This document shows positions 21,821 through 30,042 of a stretch of 59,611 nucleotides of DNA, one piece after another. Each line of letters starts with the position of its first letter. The first letter of the stretch is position 1. Source of the DNA: an uncultured Pelagibacteraceae bacterium (lineage in GTDB: Bacteria > Pseudomonadota > Alphaproteobacteria > Pelagibacterales > Pelagibacteraceae). The notes beneath the pieces are model-generated. The model was given only the letters and a program-made list of their open reading frames with translations, was not told where the DNA came from and made no database searches. The stretch covers positions 1 to 59,611 of the forward strand of contig CABZJN010000006.1 of assembly GCA_902526085.1 (NCBI GenBank), given 5' to 3'. The position numbers were made by a program, and so were the translations under genes.

Positions 21821-21839
21821 AATTGCTCTACACTATGTC

Positions 21840-21869
21840 TTTTAAGTCCTTTGTGTCTACCAATTTCAC
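21840..21869. repeat. Right core copy of tRNA-Leu direct repeat
   Basis: An exact 30-base copy of the tRNA-Leu segment at 20202-20231, followed by a decayed continuation. It does not form a functional tRNA because the 3' half is absent. It probably represents the pre-integration 5' half of the tRNA gene. Confidence 0.7.
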
Positions 21870-21881
21870 AACAAGTTTAAT

Positions 21882-22676
21882 CTAATATTTTACTACTTTA
21901 CCCCATAGGGATTGAGATGGTCCATACCCTATTCGAGCATCTTCCATTTTGAGAACTCTACTATGATCAACCATCATATTTATACCCGGACCATAGATAT
22001 CTATATATTTTGATAATACATCCTGGTCATCGGCCTCAACCATAAACTGACTCAATTCTAGTGGACTAATGATTTTATCAATTATATTCCATCTATAATC
22101 TTTCTTATCAAGGTTTTCTGTCAAACCCTCTGATTCTAGTAATATTTTCCAAGAACCTGCTTCAATAAATCTTTTAGATTGCATTTTAATTCGTTCTACA
22201 AAAATTTCTTCCTCGATAACTTTGGAATGTGCAAACGCAACTCCAACCTCATTAATAACTTTTATCCCTTTGCCTGTTGCATTTTCGATAAGTCTACACA
22301 TCTCATCATCATCTAAAGAACGAGCTATTCTTGAAATTTCAATTATATCGATACCAAGATTAACAACAGTTTCTAGATAATCATCTACCACTTCTTTCCC
22401 ACCAGACAATGCAACGTCCATAATTGGATTTCCTAATGCAACTTGAACACTATGCTTTTTGCAGGTTTCGATAAATCTCAAAAGTGATTTTTTGCTCATC
22501 ATTACACCTTGTTTTCCAGAAATCTTAAAAATATCAACAAGGTTTGCATATGCTTCTAGGTAATCATCTATACAATTTCCCACCATCACAGGTGCCCTAA
22601 CATAATTTATGCCTGTCTCTCGAGGTTTTTCCTTTCTTTTTATAAAAGGTAATTTTGGAAATGTTATTTCAGTCAT
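21882..22676 (-). CDS. ComA/phosphosulfolactate-synthase-like TIM-barrel protein
   Basis: This 264-residue protein resembles the (2R)-phospho-3-sulfolactate synthase (ComA) family, which adds sulfite to phosphoenolpyruvate. Family-like features are the N-terminal KPRETGINYVR, the stretch from VDIFKISGKQG, the IDIIEISR segment and the C-terminal ARIGYGPSQSLWG block. It lies 15 bases downstream of the TctA-TctB gene, in the same direction. The true substrate is uncertain; the transporter context suggests catabolism or modification of an imported organic acid or sulfonate. Confidence 0.6.
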   Translation of the reverse strand: MTEITFPKLPFIKRKEKPRETGINYVRAPVMVGNCIDDYLEAYANLVDIFKISGKQGVMMSKKSLLRFIETCKKHSVQVALGNPIMDVALSGGKEVVDDYLETVVNLGIDIIEISRIARSLDDDEMCRLIENATGKGIKVINEVGVAFAHSKVIEEEIFVERIKMQSKRFIEAGSWKILLESEGLTENLDKKDYRWNIIDKIISPLELSQFMVEADDQDVLSKYIDIYGPGINMMVDHSRVLKMEDARIGYGPSQSLWGKVVKY

Positions 22677-22691
22677 TTAAATTCTATTTAT

Positions 22692-24677
22692 TTAATTCAA
22701 TTGCCCACCTAGCCACCAAGGTAAATCGATAAATAATCCTATCAAACCGTTTGGAAACTGTAAAGTTAACAGAGACGATAACGCCCATAGTATTGCCATT
22801 AATACAGCAGAAATGCAAATTGATGACACATAAGCTTTCCTATTATGAAATAATATAAACATGTTAATAAAAAGTGCAGCAGCAATTGGAAAACCAAATG
22901 TAAAATTCATTAATAAGAAACCAATAAAACTTAAATAATAAAAAAGTTGATTATTAAAGTTTCCACTTATTTCAAAAATATTCGACCGAGCAAACTTCAT
23001 CAAACTATTATTTAAAAATGGTAAATTTTTTAAATCTGCAATTTTTATAAAAAGTATAAAGATTAAGAGTGAAAAAGCTATTACACTTAGACTTATTGGA
23101 AACAAATTAGCACGATAATCTAAACTACTTGTAAACCAAATCATTGATAATGGCAGACAAAGTAATATGACTATATAATAAATTTGAGTAAGCTTACCTT
23201 TAATAAGATCAGACCTATAATTTTTGTCAAACTTTTGTTTTGTTAATAGAACGATGGTAGCAAGACACAAAATTATAAGAATTATTGAAACTGGACGGGA
23301 TAAAAAACTTAAACCATATACTGCTTGAGTTTGATAGCTTAGAAGTTCAACTTTGCTTGATAAAAAGAAACCAATTAAAAGAGCTGGTCTAGACCAACCA
23401 AAGTTTTTAAAGGTAATACCAATTATACCAAATGATAATAGTCCAATAAAATCATACCAGTCCCTATTAATATTAAATGTCGCAAAAAATATTAAACAAA
23501 CCATCACAGGTGCAAGTATGTAATATGGAACTAAAGTGAATTTAGAAATTTGAGATGAAAAACCCATACAAATCCCAGCACCTAAAATATTTGCAATAGC
23601 TAATGACCAAATCATTAGATAGGTAAGATCTAGGTTTGTCGTTACCATATCTAAACCAGGTTCAATTCCAATTAGAACAAAACCTCCAAGCAATAAAACC
23701 TTATTACCAGAACCAGGTATTCCAAAAATTAATGTTGGAATTAATGCTCCACCCTCTTTAGCATTATTAGCAGACTCAGGTGCTATAACACCTCGGATAT
23801 CACCTTTACCAAATTGAGAAGTATCTTTTGTTGTTTGTTTTAAGTGACTATACGCAATCCAATCAACTACTGTTCCTCCTAAACCTGGTAAAGCTCCAAC
23901 TAGACAACCAAGAGTAGAACAACGTAAAACTAAAAACCAATTTTTTACAACATCTTTTAAACCTGTGAACCAACCTTTTTTAGTATTAAGTGATTTTGCA
24001 ATTGAACCTTTTGAATCAAGTAGGCCAACTATTTCTGGAATTGCAAACAATCCTAGTCCAACAACAACAAGAGGAACACCCTCTAAAAGATATAATGTAT
24101 CAAATGTATATCTAGGATCTCCTGTAATTGGAGCAGTTCCAATTGATCCAATAATTAATCCTAAAAAACAAGAGGCAATACCTTTAAATAAATTGTCACC
24201 TGTAAGAGCACCAACCATTAATAAAGCGAGAACTACTAATAGAAACTGTTCTCCAAATCCAAACGCCATTATAATTGGAATGGCGTAATAAATAGATATT
24301 GATAATATAAATGCTCCAAAGATACCCCCAAGTAATGAAGCACTAAAGGCAGCGCTCAAAGCTCTTGCTGCCATACCTTTTTTAGAAAGTGGAAAACCAT
24401 CCATCACTGTTGCTTGAGATCCTGCAGTGCCAGGTACTCCCATAAGCACGGCAGGAAAAGTATCTGAAGTTGTCGTAGGTGCCAGAACTCCAATCATCAT
24501 TGCAAGAGCATGTGATGGCTCCATAGTAAAAACAAAAGGTAAAACAAGGGCTAAACCTGATGTTCCACCCATACCTGGAAGTATACCAACAATTAAACCA
24601 AGTAATGTACCTGCAAATAGAAATGCTAAATGAGTAGGCTCAAAAAGTTGAAAAAGTGCAGCTAATAATTGTTCCAT
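22692..24677 (-). CDS. Tripartite tricarboxylate transporter permease, TctA-TctB fusion
   Basis: This is an inner-membrane permease of the TTT family, 661 residues. The first 500 or so match TctA: GTLLGLIVGILPGMGGTSGLALVLPF near the N-terminus, and ALPGLGGTVVDWIAY and PESANNAKEGGALIPTL in the middle. The remaining 160 residues form about four membrane helices in the manner of the small TctB subunit, so the two are fused. The family normally imports carboxylates with a binding protein, here the upstream tctC-like gene. The ATG directly follows a seven-T tract and no Shine-Dalgarno sequence is evident. Confidence 0.88.
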   Translation of the reverse strand: MEQLLAALFQLFEPTHLAFLFAGTLLGLIVGILPGMGGTSGLALVLPFVFTMEPSHALAMMIGVLAPTTTSDTFPAVLMGVPGTAGSQATVMDGFPLSKKGMAARALSAAFSASLLGGIFGAFILSISIYYAIPIIMAFGFGEQFLLVVLALLMVGALTGDNLFKGIASCFLGLIIGSIGTAPITGDPRYTFDTLYLLEGVPLVVVGLGLFAIPEIVGLLDSKGSIAKSLNTKKGWFTGLKDVVKNWFLVLRCSTLGCLVGALPGLGGTVVDWIAYSHLKQTTKDTSQFGKGDIRGVIAPESANNAKEGGALIPTLIFGIPGSGNKVLLLGGFVLIGIEPGLDMVTTNLDLTYLMIWSLAIANILGAGICMGFSSQISKFTLVPYYILAPVMVCLIFFATFNINRDWYDFIGLLSFGIIGITFKNFGWSRPALLIGFFLSSKVELLSYQTQAVYGLSFLSRPVSIILIILCLATIVLLTKQKFDKNYRSDLIKGKLTQIYYIVILLCLPLSMIWFTSSLDYRANLFPISLSVIAFSLLIFILFIKIADLKNLPFLNNSLMKFARSNIFEISGNFNNQLFYYLSFIGFLLMNFTFGFPIAAALFINMFILFHNRKAYVSSICISAVLMAILWALSSLLTLQFPNGLIGLFIDLPWWLGGQLN

Positions 24678-24707
24678 AAAAAAAGCTGCTAGCTATTAGC
24701 TAGCAGC
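24678..24707 (-). terminator. Strong hairpin plus T7 between tctC-like and tctA-like genes
   Basis: A 10-bp perfect stem (GCTGCTAGCT / AGCTAGCAGC) with a three-base loop is followed on the minus strand by seven T residues that run straight into the permease ATG. The other flank is also A/T-homopolymeric, so it could terminate in both directions. Partial termination would give more binding protein than permease, a pattern known for many transporter operons. Confidence 0.8.
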
Positions 24708-24723
24708 ACTTTTTTTATTTGTT

Positions 24724-25797
24724 CTATTGAACTCTATATGTGAATTTATGTTTCTTTAAAGCTGCATTTAATTGCTTTTTAGTAGTATCAGAAAATACTG
24801 CAGCCTTTTTGATTATTTCACCAGCTTCTTCTCCTATGATTAATGGAAATGGTCCAAGAGCTTTTACAGCTTTAGCCTTAAACTCTGGGTCATTTGTCAT
24901 TTTAATAGCTGCATCTCTGTATGCTTTTACTATTTCATCGGATGCATCTGCTGGAAGCATCATTGCTTTAGATGCTTGAGACCATGCAGCACCTATTGCA
25001 TAGTATGCTTCTAGGTCATCACCCTCAAGTTTTTTACCATTTACCTTCTCATACATTTCAGGAAATGTAGGTGCATTTGGTGCCAAAGGATTTCTAGAAA
25101 CTGAACCATCAGCTCCAATAATTCCTAATGTCATTAAATCTACTACTTTTCCTTTTTCTATTTCAGGCTTAACTTTTTTCACATAATTTGCTGCACCATG
25201 TGAACTTAGATGAATTTCACCTCTTAGGAATGCTTGATACCCTCCTGAAGATGAAAGACCAGGTATAGGTTTAGCCCCTTTGATACCAAGTTTCTCGTAA
25301 ATCCATATGTGGAATAAATCTGCAGATGCAGGAGTTTTCAATGCATAAAGAACCAACTTCCTCTCTTTAATTTTAGATAGATCGTGAGGCTCAGCTAAAT
25401 CTGAACGTGTGAACCAATGAGTATTTTGTGGTAGCAAAACTACTGGTCGGTATTCACTAAGATTATATTTAACAAGTGGATTTCCAGTAGCAACGTTTAC
25501 TATTACTGAAGTTGAACATCCAAAAATAAAAGTTCCATCTGCTTTTGCGTTTTTTTCAAAATAATTTGAACCTTTAATAGCTCCACCTCCTGGTATGTGC
25601 ATGATTTGGACATCAGGATTTCCAGGTAAATATTTTTTTAAGAAAGGTTGAATAAATCTTGCAAATCTACTCGTACCACCACCTTCTTTAAATGGCACAA
25701 CCCATGTAACTGTTTTGCCTGCGAAATTCACATCTGCATTTCCAATGGATACAAACGGGAATAACGACATTAATATTAATATTAGAATTTTACGCAT
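24724..25797 (-). CDS. Tripartite tricarboxylate transporter substrate-binding protein (TctC/BUG family)
   Basis: A periplasmic binding protein of 357 residues. The signal peptide is MRKILILILMSLFPFVSIGNA. The mature start VTWVVPFKEGGGTSRFARF and the VQIMHIPGGGAIKGSNYF stretch are the two ligand-loop regions typical of TctC-like proteins. It delivers a carboxylate-type ligand to the TctA-TctB fusion encoded just downstream. The ligand cannot be read from sequence. A very strong ribosome-binding site precedes it. Confidence 0.88.
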   Translation of the reverse strand: MRKILILILMSLFPFVSIGNADVNFAGKTVTWVVPFKEGGGTSRFARFIQPFLKKYLPGNPDVQIMHIPGGGAIKGSNYFEKNAKADGTFIFGCSTSVIVNVATGNPLVKYNLSEYRPVVLLPQNTHWFTRSDLAEPHDLSKIKERKLVLYALKTPASADLFHIWIYEKLGIKGAKPIPGLSSSGGYQAFLRGEIHLSSHGAANYVKKVKPEIEKGKVVDLMTLGIIGADGSVSRNPLAPNAPTFPEMYEKVNGKKLEGDDLEAYYAIGAAWSQASKAMMLPADASDEIVKAYRDAAIKMTNDPEFKAKAVKALGPFPLIIGEEAGEIIKKAAVFSDTTKKQLNAALKKHKFTYRVQ

Positions 25798-25802
25798 AAT
25801 TT

Positions 25803-25810
25803 CCCCCCTT
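25803..25810 (-). promoter_or_regulatory. Unusually strong ribosome-binding site of tctC-like gene
   Basis: On the minus strand AAGGGGGG lies five bases before the ATG. A G-rich tract of this kind stands out in this AT-rich window, where most starts have weak or no Shine-Dalgarno. It fits high-level synthesis of a binding protein. Confidence 0.6.
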
Positions 25811-25949
25811 GAGAATATTGTTAGAGATAGTATAACGTGTTCATTATGGGTCTTTCAACTAATTATATTTTTTTTACATCCCCAAGAACTATGAAAATAA
25901 CGTATTTAGTTAGAAATTTATCTATTTGAATAATATAAAAGCAAAAAAC

Positions 25950-26813
25950 ATGTCTAAAACAAAAAATTCGATATCAAAAGTATTTGATTTAAAGACAATC
26001 GATCCTAAGCCTAGAACCAAATCCCAACTATGGTTGAAAGATGTAGGTTTTGATGAAGGCCCTTGGTACCACGAAAGAATGGGACTTCGTGAGTTAGAAG
26101 ACTTTCTAGAGGTTGCAGGTAACAGGATTGACCATGTTAAAATTGCAACAATGCAAGTTCTGGGGCATCCAAAAGAATGGTTAGAACGTAAGAATGATCT
26201 TTACAAAAAACACTCGATAGAGCCTTACTTAGATCATGGTTATTTTATAAAAGCTTTTAAAAAGGGAAAAGTAAATGAAGCAATTGATGTTGCGGCAGAT
26301 TTAGGATTTTCTGCAATGGAATTCATGAATACATTTGGAGACATTCCTGAAAATCAAATTAAAGCTTGGTGCAATCATGCGATTAAAAACGGAATGAATA
26401 TAATTTATGAACATCATCCAGAAAGTGGATGGGATAAAACAAAAAAAAATACTCCTGCAACATTAAAACAAATTGTTGAAAGTGCTGAACCTTTTTTTGA
26501 ATATGGAGCATTTTCAATGCTTATTGATCATGAAGAAATTGAACTTCATGATAGTAAGTCAGATGTACTAGCTGGAGTGCTCGAACACTTTGGTAAAAAT
26601 AAGGTTGCATTTGAAGTTACTTCACCAAAGGAAGCTGAAGTGAGATGGTATTCAGATATACTTAATTATTTTGAACTTTTTGGTACAGATTGCAATTTAA
26701 CTAATATTATGCCTAGCCAAGTAATGCTCATTGATCCATTAAGATCTGGAGAGAGACCAGCTGAAATTTTATTTGATAAGTATCCAGAATTAGTCTCTGT
26801 AAAGAATAAATAA
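25950..26813 (+). CDS. Second ComA/phosphosulfolactate-synthase-like protein
   Basis: A TIM-barrel protein resembling the ComA family. Features are GLRELEDFLEVAGNRIDHVKIA, IEPYLDHGYFIKAF, AADLGFSAMEFMN and the C-terminal NLTNIMPSQVMLIDPLRSGERP. It is divergent from the tctC-like gene. Two starts are possible, 25926 and 25950; I took the second, giving 287 residues, because conserved sequence begins after it. It is a distant paralogue of the protein at 21882-22676, and the two bracket the transporter. Confidence 0.6.
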   Translation: MSKTKNSISKVFDLKTIDPKPRTKSQLWLKDVGFDEGPWYHERMGLRELEDFLEVAGNRIDHVKIATMQVLGHPKEWLERKNDLYKKHSIEPYLDHGYFIKAFKKGKVNEAIDVAADLGFSAMEFMNTFGDIPENQIKAWCNHAIKNGMNIIYEHHPESGWDKTKKNTPATLKQIVESAEPFFEYGAFSMLIDHEEIELHDSKSDVLAGVLEHFGKNKVAFEVTSPKEAEVRWYSDILNYFELFGTDCNLTNIMPSQVMLIDPLRSGERPAEILFDKYPELVSVKNK

Positions 26814-26931
26814 ATTTGTCAATTTTTGACATGAATGTAAATAATTAATGTTTTATTAATAATATCTTGTAAATTTTTTGGCGCGACAAGAGTTTATCTT
26901 CGAAATATCTTTTCATAGGATAAAAAGCGAC

Positions 26932-27690
26932 ATGCTAAAAACAAAAAAAAATATAGATATTATTCTAGCTTGGTCTGTTCATTTATTTACATGTTTTGGA
27001 CTAATAGCTGGTTTTTTAGCAATTATAAGTATTTTCAAAAATAATCAAACTTCAGCCTTTTTATTTTTAGGACTTGCATTATTGATTGATGCTGTTGATG
27101 GTACATTAGCAAGAAAATTTAAAGTATCTGTTTTTGTAAAAAATATAGATGGAAAAATGCTCGATAGTGTAATTGATTTTTTTAATTACATAATAATTCC
27201 ATCTGTAATGATATATTGGTTTAAATTTGTACCAACACCTTTTGAAATAATTATACCTTCAATTATTTTAATAATATCAGCAATATCATATTCAAATAAT
27301 AATTTGATGACTTCAGATAACTTTTATAAAGGTTTTCCATGCATTTGGAATATATTACTTTTTTACTTATATTTGTTTGATCTATCGCAGACTTATAATT
27401 TATTTTTTATATCTGCTTGTATATTATTAAAATTTATACCAATAAAATTTATACATCCATTAAGAGTTAATAAATACAGAAGGTATTCAGTTGTATTTAT
27501 GGTTCTATGGTTTATTTCCTCTTTTAAAATTTTATTAAGCTCATTTTTTGTACTTAAAAGTAATTTTGATTATTTATTTCTGGGTATATGGCTAGTCTCA
27601 AATATGTACTTTATTTGTCTTACAATTTACGAACTTTATCGTCCGATACTAAAAAATATTTATTTAAAATTTAAAAGACAAAATACTTAA
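26932..27690 (+). CDS. pcs: Phosphatidylcholine synthase
   Basis: This integral membrane enzyme condenses choline with CDP-diacylglycerol to make phosphatidylcholine. I used the ATG at 26932 (252 residues, the usual Pcs length), preceded by an AGGAT-like site. A TTG 18 codons upstream would add a non-conserved tail. The CDP-alcohol phosphotransferase motif is complete: D53..D56-G57..A60-R61, then G74, D78 and D82, with the longer spacing seen in rhizobial Pcs. Pcs-like blocks include WSVHLFTCFG, KGFPCIWNILLF and IPIKFIHPLRV. Several membrane helices are evident. Confidence 0.88.
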   Translation: MLKTKKNIDIILAWSVHLFTCFGLIAGFLAIISIFKNNQTSAFLFLGLALLIDAVDGTLARKFKVSVFVKNIDGKMLDSVIDFFNYIIIPSVMIYWFKFVPTPFEIIIPSIILIISAISYSNNNLMTSDNFYKGFPCIWNILLFYLYLFDLSQTYNLFFISACILLKFIPIKFIHPLRVNKYRRYSVVFMVLWFISSFKILLSSFFVLKSNFDYLFLGIWLVSNMYFICLTIYELYRPILKNIYLKFKRQNT

Positions 27691-27695
27691 GTTTC

Positions 27696-28085
27696 TTAAA
27701 TTAAAAGAAATACTAAACAAATCATTTGAATAAAATTAATAACCACTGAGATAAAGTGAGAATATTTAAATTTTCTATCCTGCTTTTCATCTTTATATTT
27801 GTTAATCAAAGGCATTAATAAATAATTTGAGGTCCCAAATAAAATTGTAATTACTAGTATTAAGTAAAAATCTATTCCTAATTTACTTAAATATAAAAAT
27901 GTCAATAGTACAATAAAACTGATCCCTAAATTTACATTGTAATAAAAAGGGAATATTCTTCTAATAAACTTTCGAGCATTTTCTTCATTTAAAGTAGTGA
28001 ATACAACAGGTGCTATTACGAAAGAAAAGAATAGCATTATTCCCAAAATCATTGCTGTCAAATAAATACTGACTTGTTCAATCAT
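27696..28085 (-). CDS. DUF4149-like membrane protein
   Basis: A 129-residue protein with four predicted membrane helices. The N-terminal pattern (AMILGIMLFFSFVIAPVVFTTL, with charged residues after it) matches DUF4149 / TMEM205-like proteins of unknown function. It ends five bases from the stop of the convergent pcs gene, and follows the 61-residue gene after three bases. Confidence 0.7.
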   Translation of the reverse strand: MIEQVSIYLTAMILGIMLFFSFVIAPVVFTTLNEENARKFIRRIFPFYYNVNLGISFIVLLTFLYLSKLGIDFYLILVITILFGTSNYLLMPLINKYKDEKQDRKFKYSHFISVVINFIQMICLVFLLI

Positions 28086-28088
28086 AAT

Positions 28089-28274
28089 TTAGCTTTCTAT
28101 AGAATTTTCTTCTTTCATTAATATTGGTCTTCCATCATGTGCTGTATTAAGAGGTATAATTTTGCCTTTATATTTAGCACATAAAGTTGGGGCACTTCTT
28201 ACCTCTTCTCCTAATCTTACTTCTAAATCAACAATAACTAACTTTGCATCATCTAATTCTTTTATTATTCTCAT
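28089..28274 (-). CDS. Small hypothetical protein (61 aa)
   Basis: I do not recognise this 61-residue soluble protein. It has alternating acidic and hydrophobic residues (KLVIVDLEVRLGEE) and a single cysteine. It is supported as a gene by a good Shine-Dalgarno (AGGAGAG, about six bases before the ATG) and by its position in a compact minus-strand unit between the ABM-type and DUF4149-like genes. Confidence 0.6.
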   Translation of the reverse strand: MRIIKELDDAKLVIVDLEVRLGEEVRSAPTLCAKYKGKIIPLNTAHDGRPILMKEENSIES

Positions 28275-28307
28275 ATTTCTCTCCTGTAATTAAAATTTAA
28301 AATATAT

Positions 28308-28610
28308 TTAAAGTACTACTTCAAAACCTTCAAAGTTAGGTGCTCCAAGATATAAGTCTTTATGTTGACCTGCATTTTTATGGGCTAATCTAAAAGCCTC
28401 TGATTTAGTCCAGTTAATAAAAGCCTCTTTAGAGTTCCATATACTGTGAGAAGCATATAATGAAAATTCATCATTTTTTTCACCTTTTACTAAATGGAAT
28501 TCCTTAAACCCCTCTACGCCACTTAGATGCGTATCCCTTTCTCTCCAAACTTTCTCAAACTCGGCCTCCTTACCTAATACAATTTTAAATCTATTCATTG
28601 CTATAAACAT
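28308..28610 (-). CDS. Antibiotic-biosynthesis-monooxygenase (ABM)/IsdG-like protein
   Basis: A 100-residue single ABM ferredoxin-like domain. It opens with MFIAMNRFKIVLGKEAEFEKVW and has the W-x-S/N-x-E-A-F pattern (IWNSKEAFINWTKSEAF) followed by H residues. This family includes haem-degrading and quinol monooxygenases. The substrate is not determinable. It heads a short minus-strand operon and is divergent from the flavodoxin-fold gene. Confidence 0.75.
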   Translation of the reverse strand: MFIAMNRFKIVLGKEAEFEKVWRERDTHLSGVEGFKEFHLVKGEKNDEFSLYASHSIWNSKEAFINWTKSEAFRLAHKNAGQHKDLYLGAPNFEGFEVVL

Positions 28611-28687
28611 GCTAACCTTTTATTCTAATTATTTGATTCTATACAAAATATGATTGTCGCAGAATTAGTAAGAATTAAAAACCTACG

Positions 28688-29296
28688 ATGAAGAAGATAT
28701 TTATTGCTTATGGACATCACAATACAACAAATTCCTTTAATGCAGCTATAAGAGATACTTTCATCACAGAAGTTAAAAAAAATGGCTACAAAGTTGATTT
28801 AATAAATTTATTTGAAGAAAAAGAACAACTTCCATTTTATAATCAAAATGTGAATCCTCCACCACAATTAGTACTAGATTACCGTAAAAGATTAGAAGAA
28901 TGTTCAGTTATGATGTTAATAGGAAGTTGTCACAATTTGAGATTAAATGCAATTTTAGAAAACTGGGTTGATTGGGTGCTTCATCCAAAATGGTTTTTTT
29001 CCTATAGGTCACTGGTTCCAGGTAATAAGTATTTTAAAAATTATGGCTATCCAGTACCAGGAGCTATGAAAGGTAAACTTGGTATTGTCTCAATAACATA
29101 TGGGGGACCAATGATTACTTATCAAAATTTTTCAATTTTTGACAACATTCCATTTAGAAGAATAAAAAAAATTGTTTTTAAATTAGGTGGACTAAAAACA
29201 AAATATCTAAGATTTTACTCAGTACTACCGAATATGGAAAAAGATGTTTTTGAAAAACATATGGAGAAAGTTAAAAAATTAGCAAGAAGTCTTTAA
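28688..29296 (+). CDS. NAD(P)H quinone oxidoreductase-like flavodoxin-fold protein
   Basis: A 202-residue protein with the flavodoxin-like fold of the NQO1/MdaB/KefF type. It begins IFIAYGHHNTTNSFNAAIRD (phosphate-binding loop region). The middle LEECSVMMLIGSCHNLRLNAILENWVDWVL corresponds to the helix after the second strand in these enzymes. It probably reduces quinones or similar acceptors with NAD(P)H and FMN/FAD. Its stop lies six bases from the convergent DUF4396-like gene. Confidence 0.7.
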   Translation: MKKIFIAYGHHNTTNSFNAAIRDTFITEVKKNGYKVDLINLFEEKEQLPFYNQNVNPPPQLVLDYRKRLEECSVMMLIGSCHNLRLNAILENWVDWVLHPKWFFSYRSLVPGNKYFKNYGYPVPGAMKGKLGIVSITYGGPMITYQNFSIFDNIPFRRIKKIVFKLGGLKTKYLRFYSVLPNMEKDVFEKHMEKVKKLARSL

Positions 29297-29302
29297 ATTA
29301 AA

Positions 29303-29746
29303 TTAATGACAAGCTTGATTATGTTTCTTAAGTCTCCAATAGTTATATGGCCAAGGAGTAACAAATCCAACTGCTAACATTATAGGAACCACCCACCAGG
29401 TAAGTATTGCTCCTCCTGTTAATACATAATCTGTAATATTCATAGCAACTTCCATGCTAACCATAGAAATAAAGCTCATTCCTAGTGCAGTCTTTAATGC
29501 TTTTTGAAAAGTAAAATTTTGTTTTATTAAAATAAAAGTCTCTAAAATTACACTTGTAATTAAACCATTAATAATTGCTAAAATCATAATACTTAAAACA
29601 GGGAAAGGAATTTTGGTTAATTGAAAAAATAATATAGTTCCAAAATCACCAATAGCACAACCTAATAAGCACCAAGCTGTATTCTTGGCACTTCTTCGCC
29701 AGGTATGTTTACATTTCCAATTAAAACTTATTGCCTCAGCACTCAT
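29303..29746 (-). CDS. DUF4396-like membrane protein
   Basis: A 147-residue inner-membrane protein with about four helices. The N-terminus (FNWKCKHTWRRSAKNTAWCLLGCAIGDFGTI) matches DUF4396 proteins, often found near copper genes. The conserved Met-rich helix SMVSMEVAMNITDY is present. The function is not established. No metal-transport gene is adjacent here. Confidence 0.7.
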   Translation of the reverse strand: MSAEAISFNWKCKHTWRRSAKNTAWCLLGCAIGDFGTILFFQLTKIPFPVLSIMILAIINGLITSVILETFILIKQNFTFQKALKTALGMSFISMVSMEVAMNITDYVLTGGAILTWWVVPIMLAVGFVTPWPYNYWRLKKHNQACH

Positions 29747-29799
29747 AAATTATTCATATCAAAATTATTTAAAATTTTTGTGTATAATATTGACGTATC

Positions 29800-29868
29800 T
29801 TAAAGAATGTATTTATCACCCAAATACATTGCAAAAGCTATCGCAGCACCTAATAAAATATATTTCAT
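29800..29868 (-). CDS. Candidate 22-residue hydrophobic peptide
   Basis: A short frame beginning MKYILLGAAIAFAMYLGD would encode a single membrane-spanning peptide. It has no clear Shine-Dalgarno, and its start lies within a 12-bp inverted repeat. The composition (Gly/Ala-rich hydrophobic core with charged ends) is protein-like, but the support is limited to that. Confidence 0.3.
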   Translation of the reverse strand: MKYILLGAAIAFAMYLGDKYIL

Positions 29869-29889
29869 ATATAAGCTTTATATATGAAA
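29863..29889. repeat. 12-bp inverted repeat
   Basis: TTTCATATATAA and its exact complement are separated by GCT. It lies in the gap before the accessory region (29747-30042) and could be a hairpin or a dyad for a regulator. It has no G/C-rich core, so it is a weak terminator candidate. Confidence 0.4.
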
Positions 29890-30042
29890 GACTAACGACT
29901 TTACAATTTATTAATTTGACGACTTAATTCTTTTATTTTTTTCAATTTTTTCACAAATTTTGTCTCTATTAATTTTATTAATTCTTTTCAGACATTTGCT
30001 GTTAAATATAAAAAAAAGAAAATAGGTTTATTTTTTCATTAC

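Larger units (their letters stand above)
20241..21839. mobile_element. Small tRNA-Leu-associated islet, no integrase
   Basis: About 1.6 kb between the two copies of the tRNA-Leu repeat. It holds two minus-strand genes for exported proteins. Helically phased short repeats occur near both ends: CTTCTAGT at 20325, 20336, 21695 and 21706, and GACTGTATGA at 21793 and 21803. No recombinase gene is visible, so it is either a relic or dependent on a helper. Integration at tRNA genes is established for temperate phages of SAR11; the origin here is inference. Confidence 0.55.

Noticed and set aside
26817-26831. Hairpin TGTCAA/TTGACA after the second ComA-like gene, possibly a terminator or a -35 box for pcs
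   Set aside because: The stem is only 6 bp with no T-run, and no -10 hexamer sits at a suitable distance from TTGACA, so neither role can be supported.
29747-30042. Possible integrase attachment site at the left border of the defence-like island
   Set aside because: No tRNA and no matching direct repeat at the other border was found; the inverted repeat at 29863 alone is not evidence of integration.
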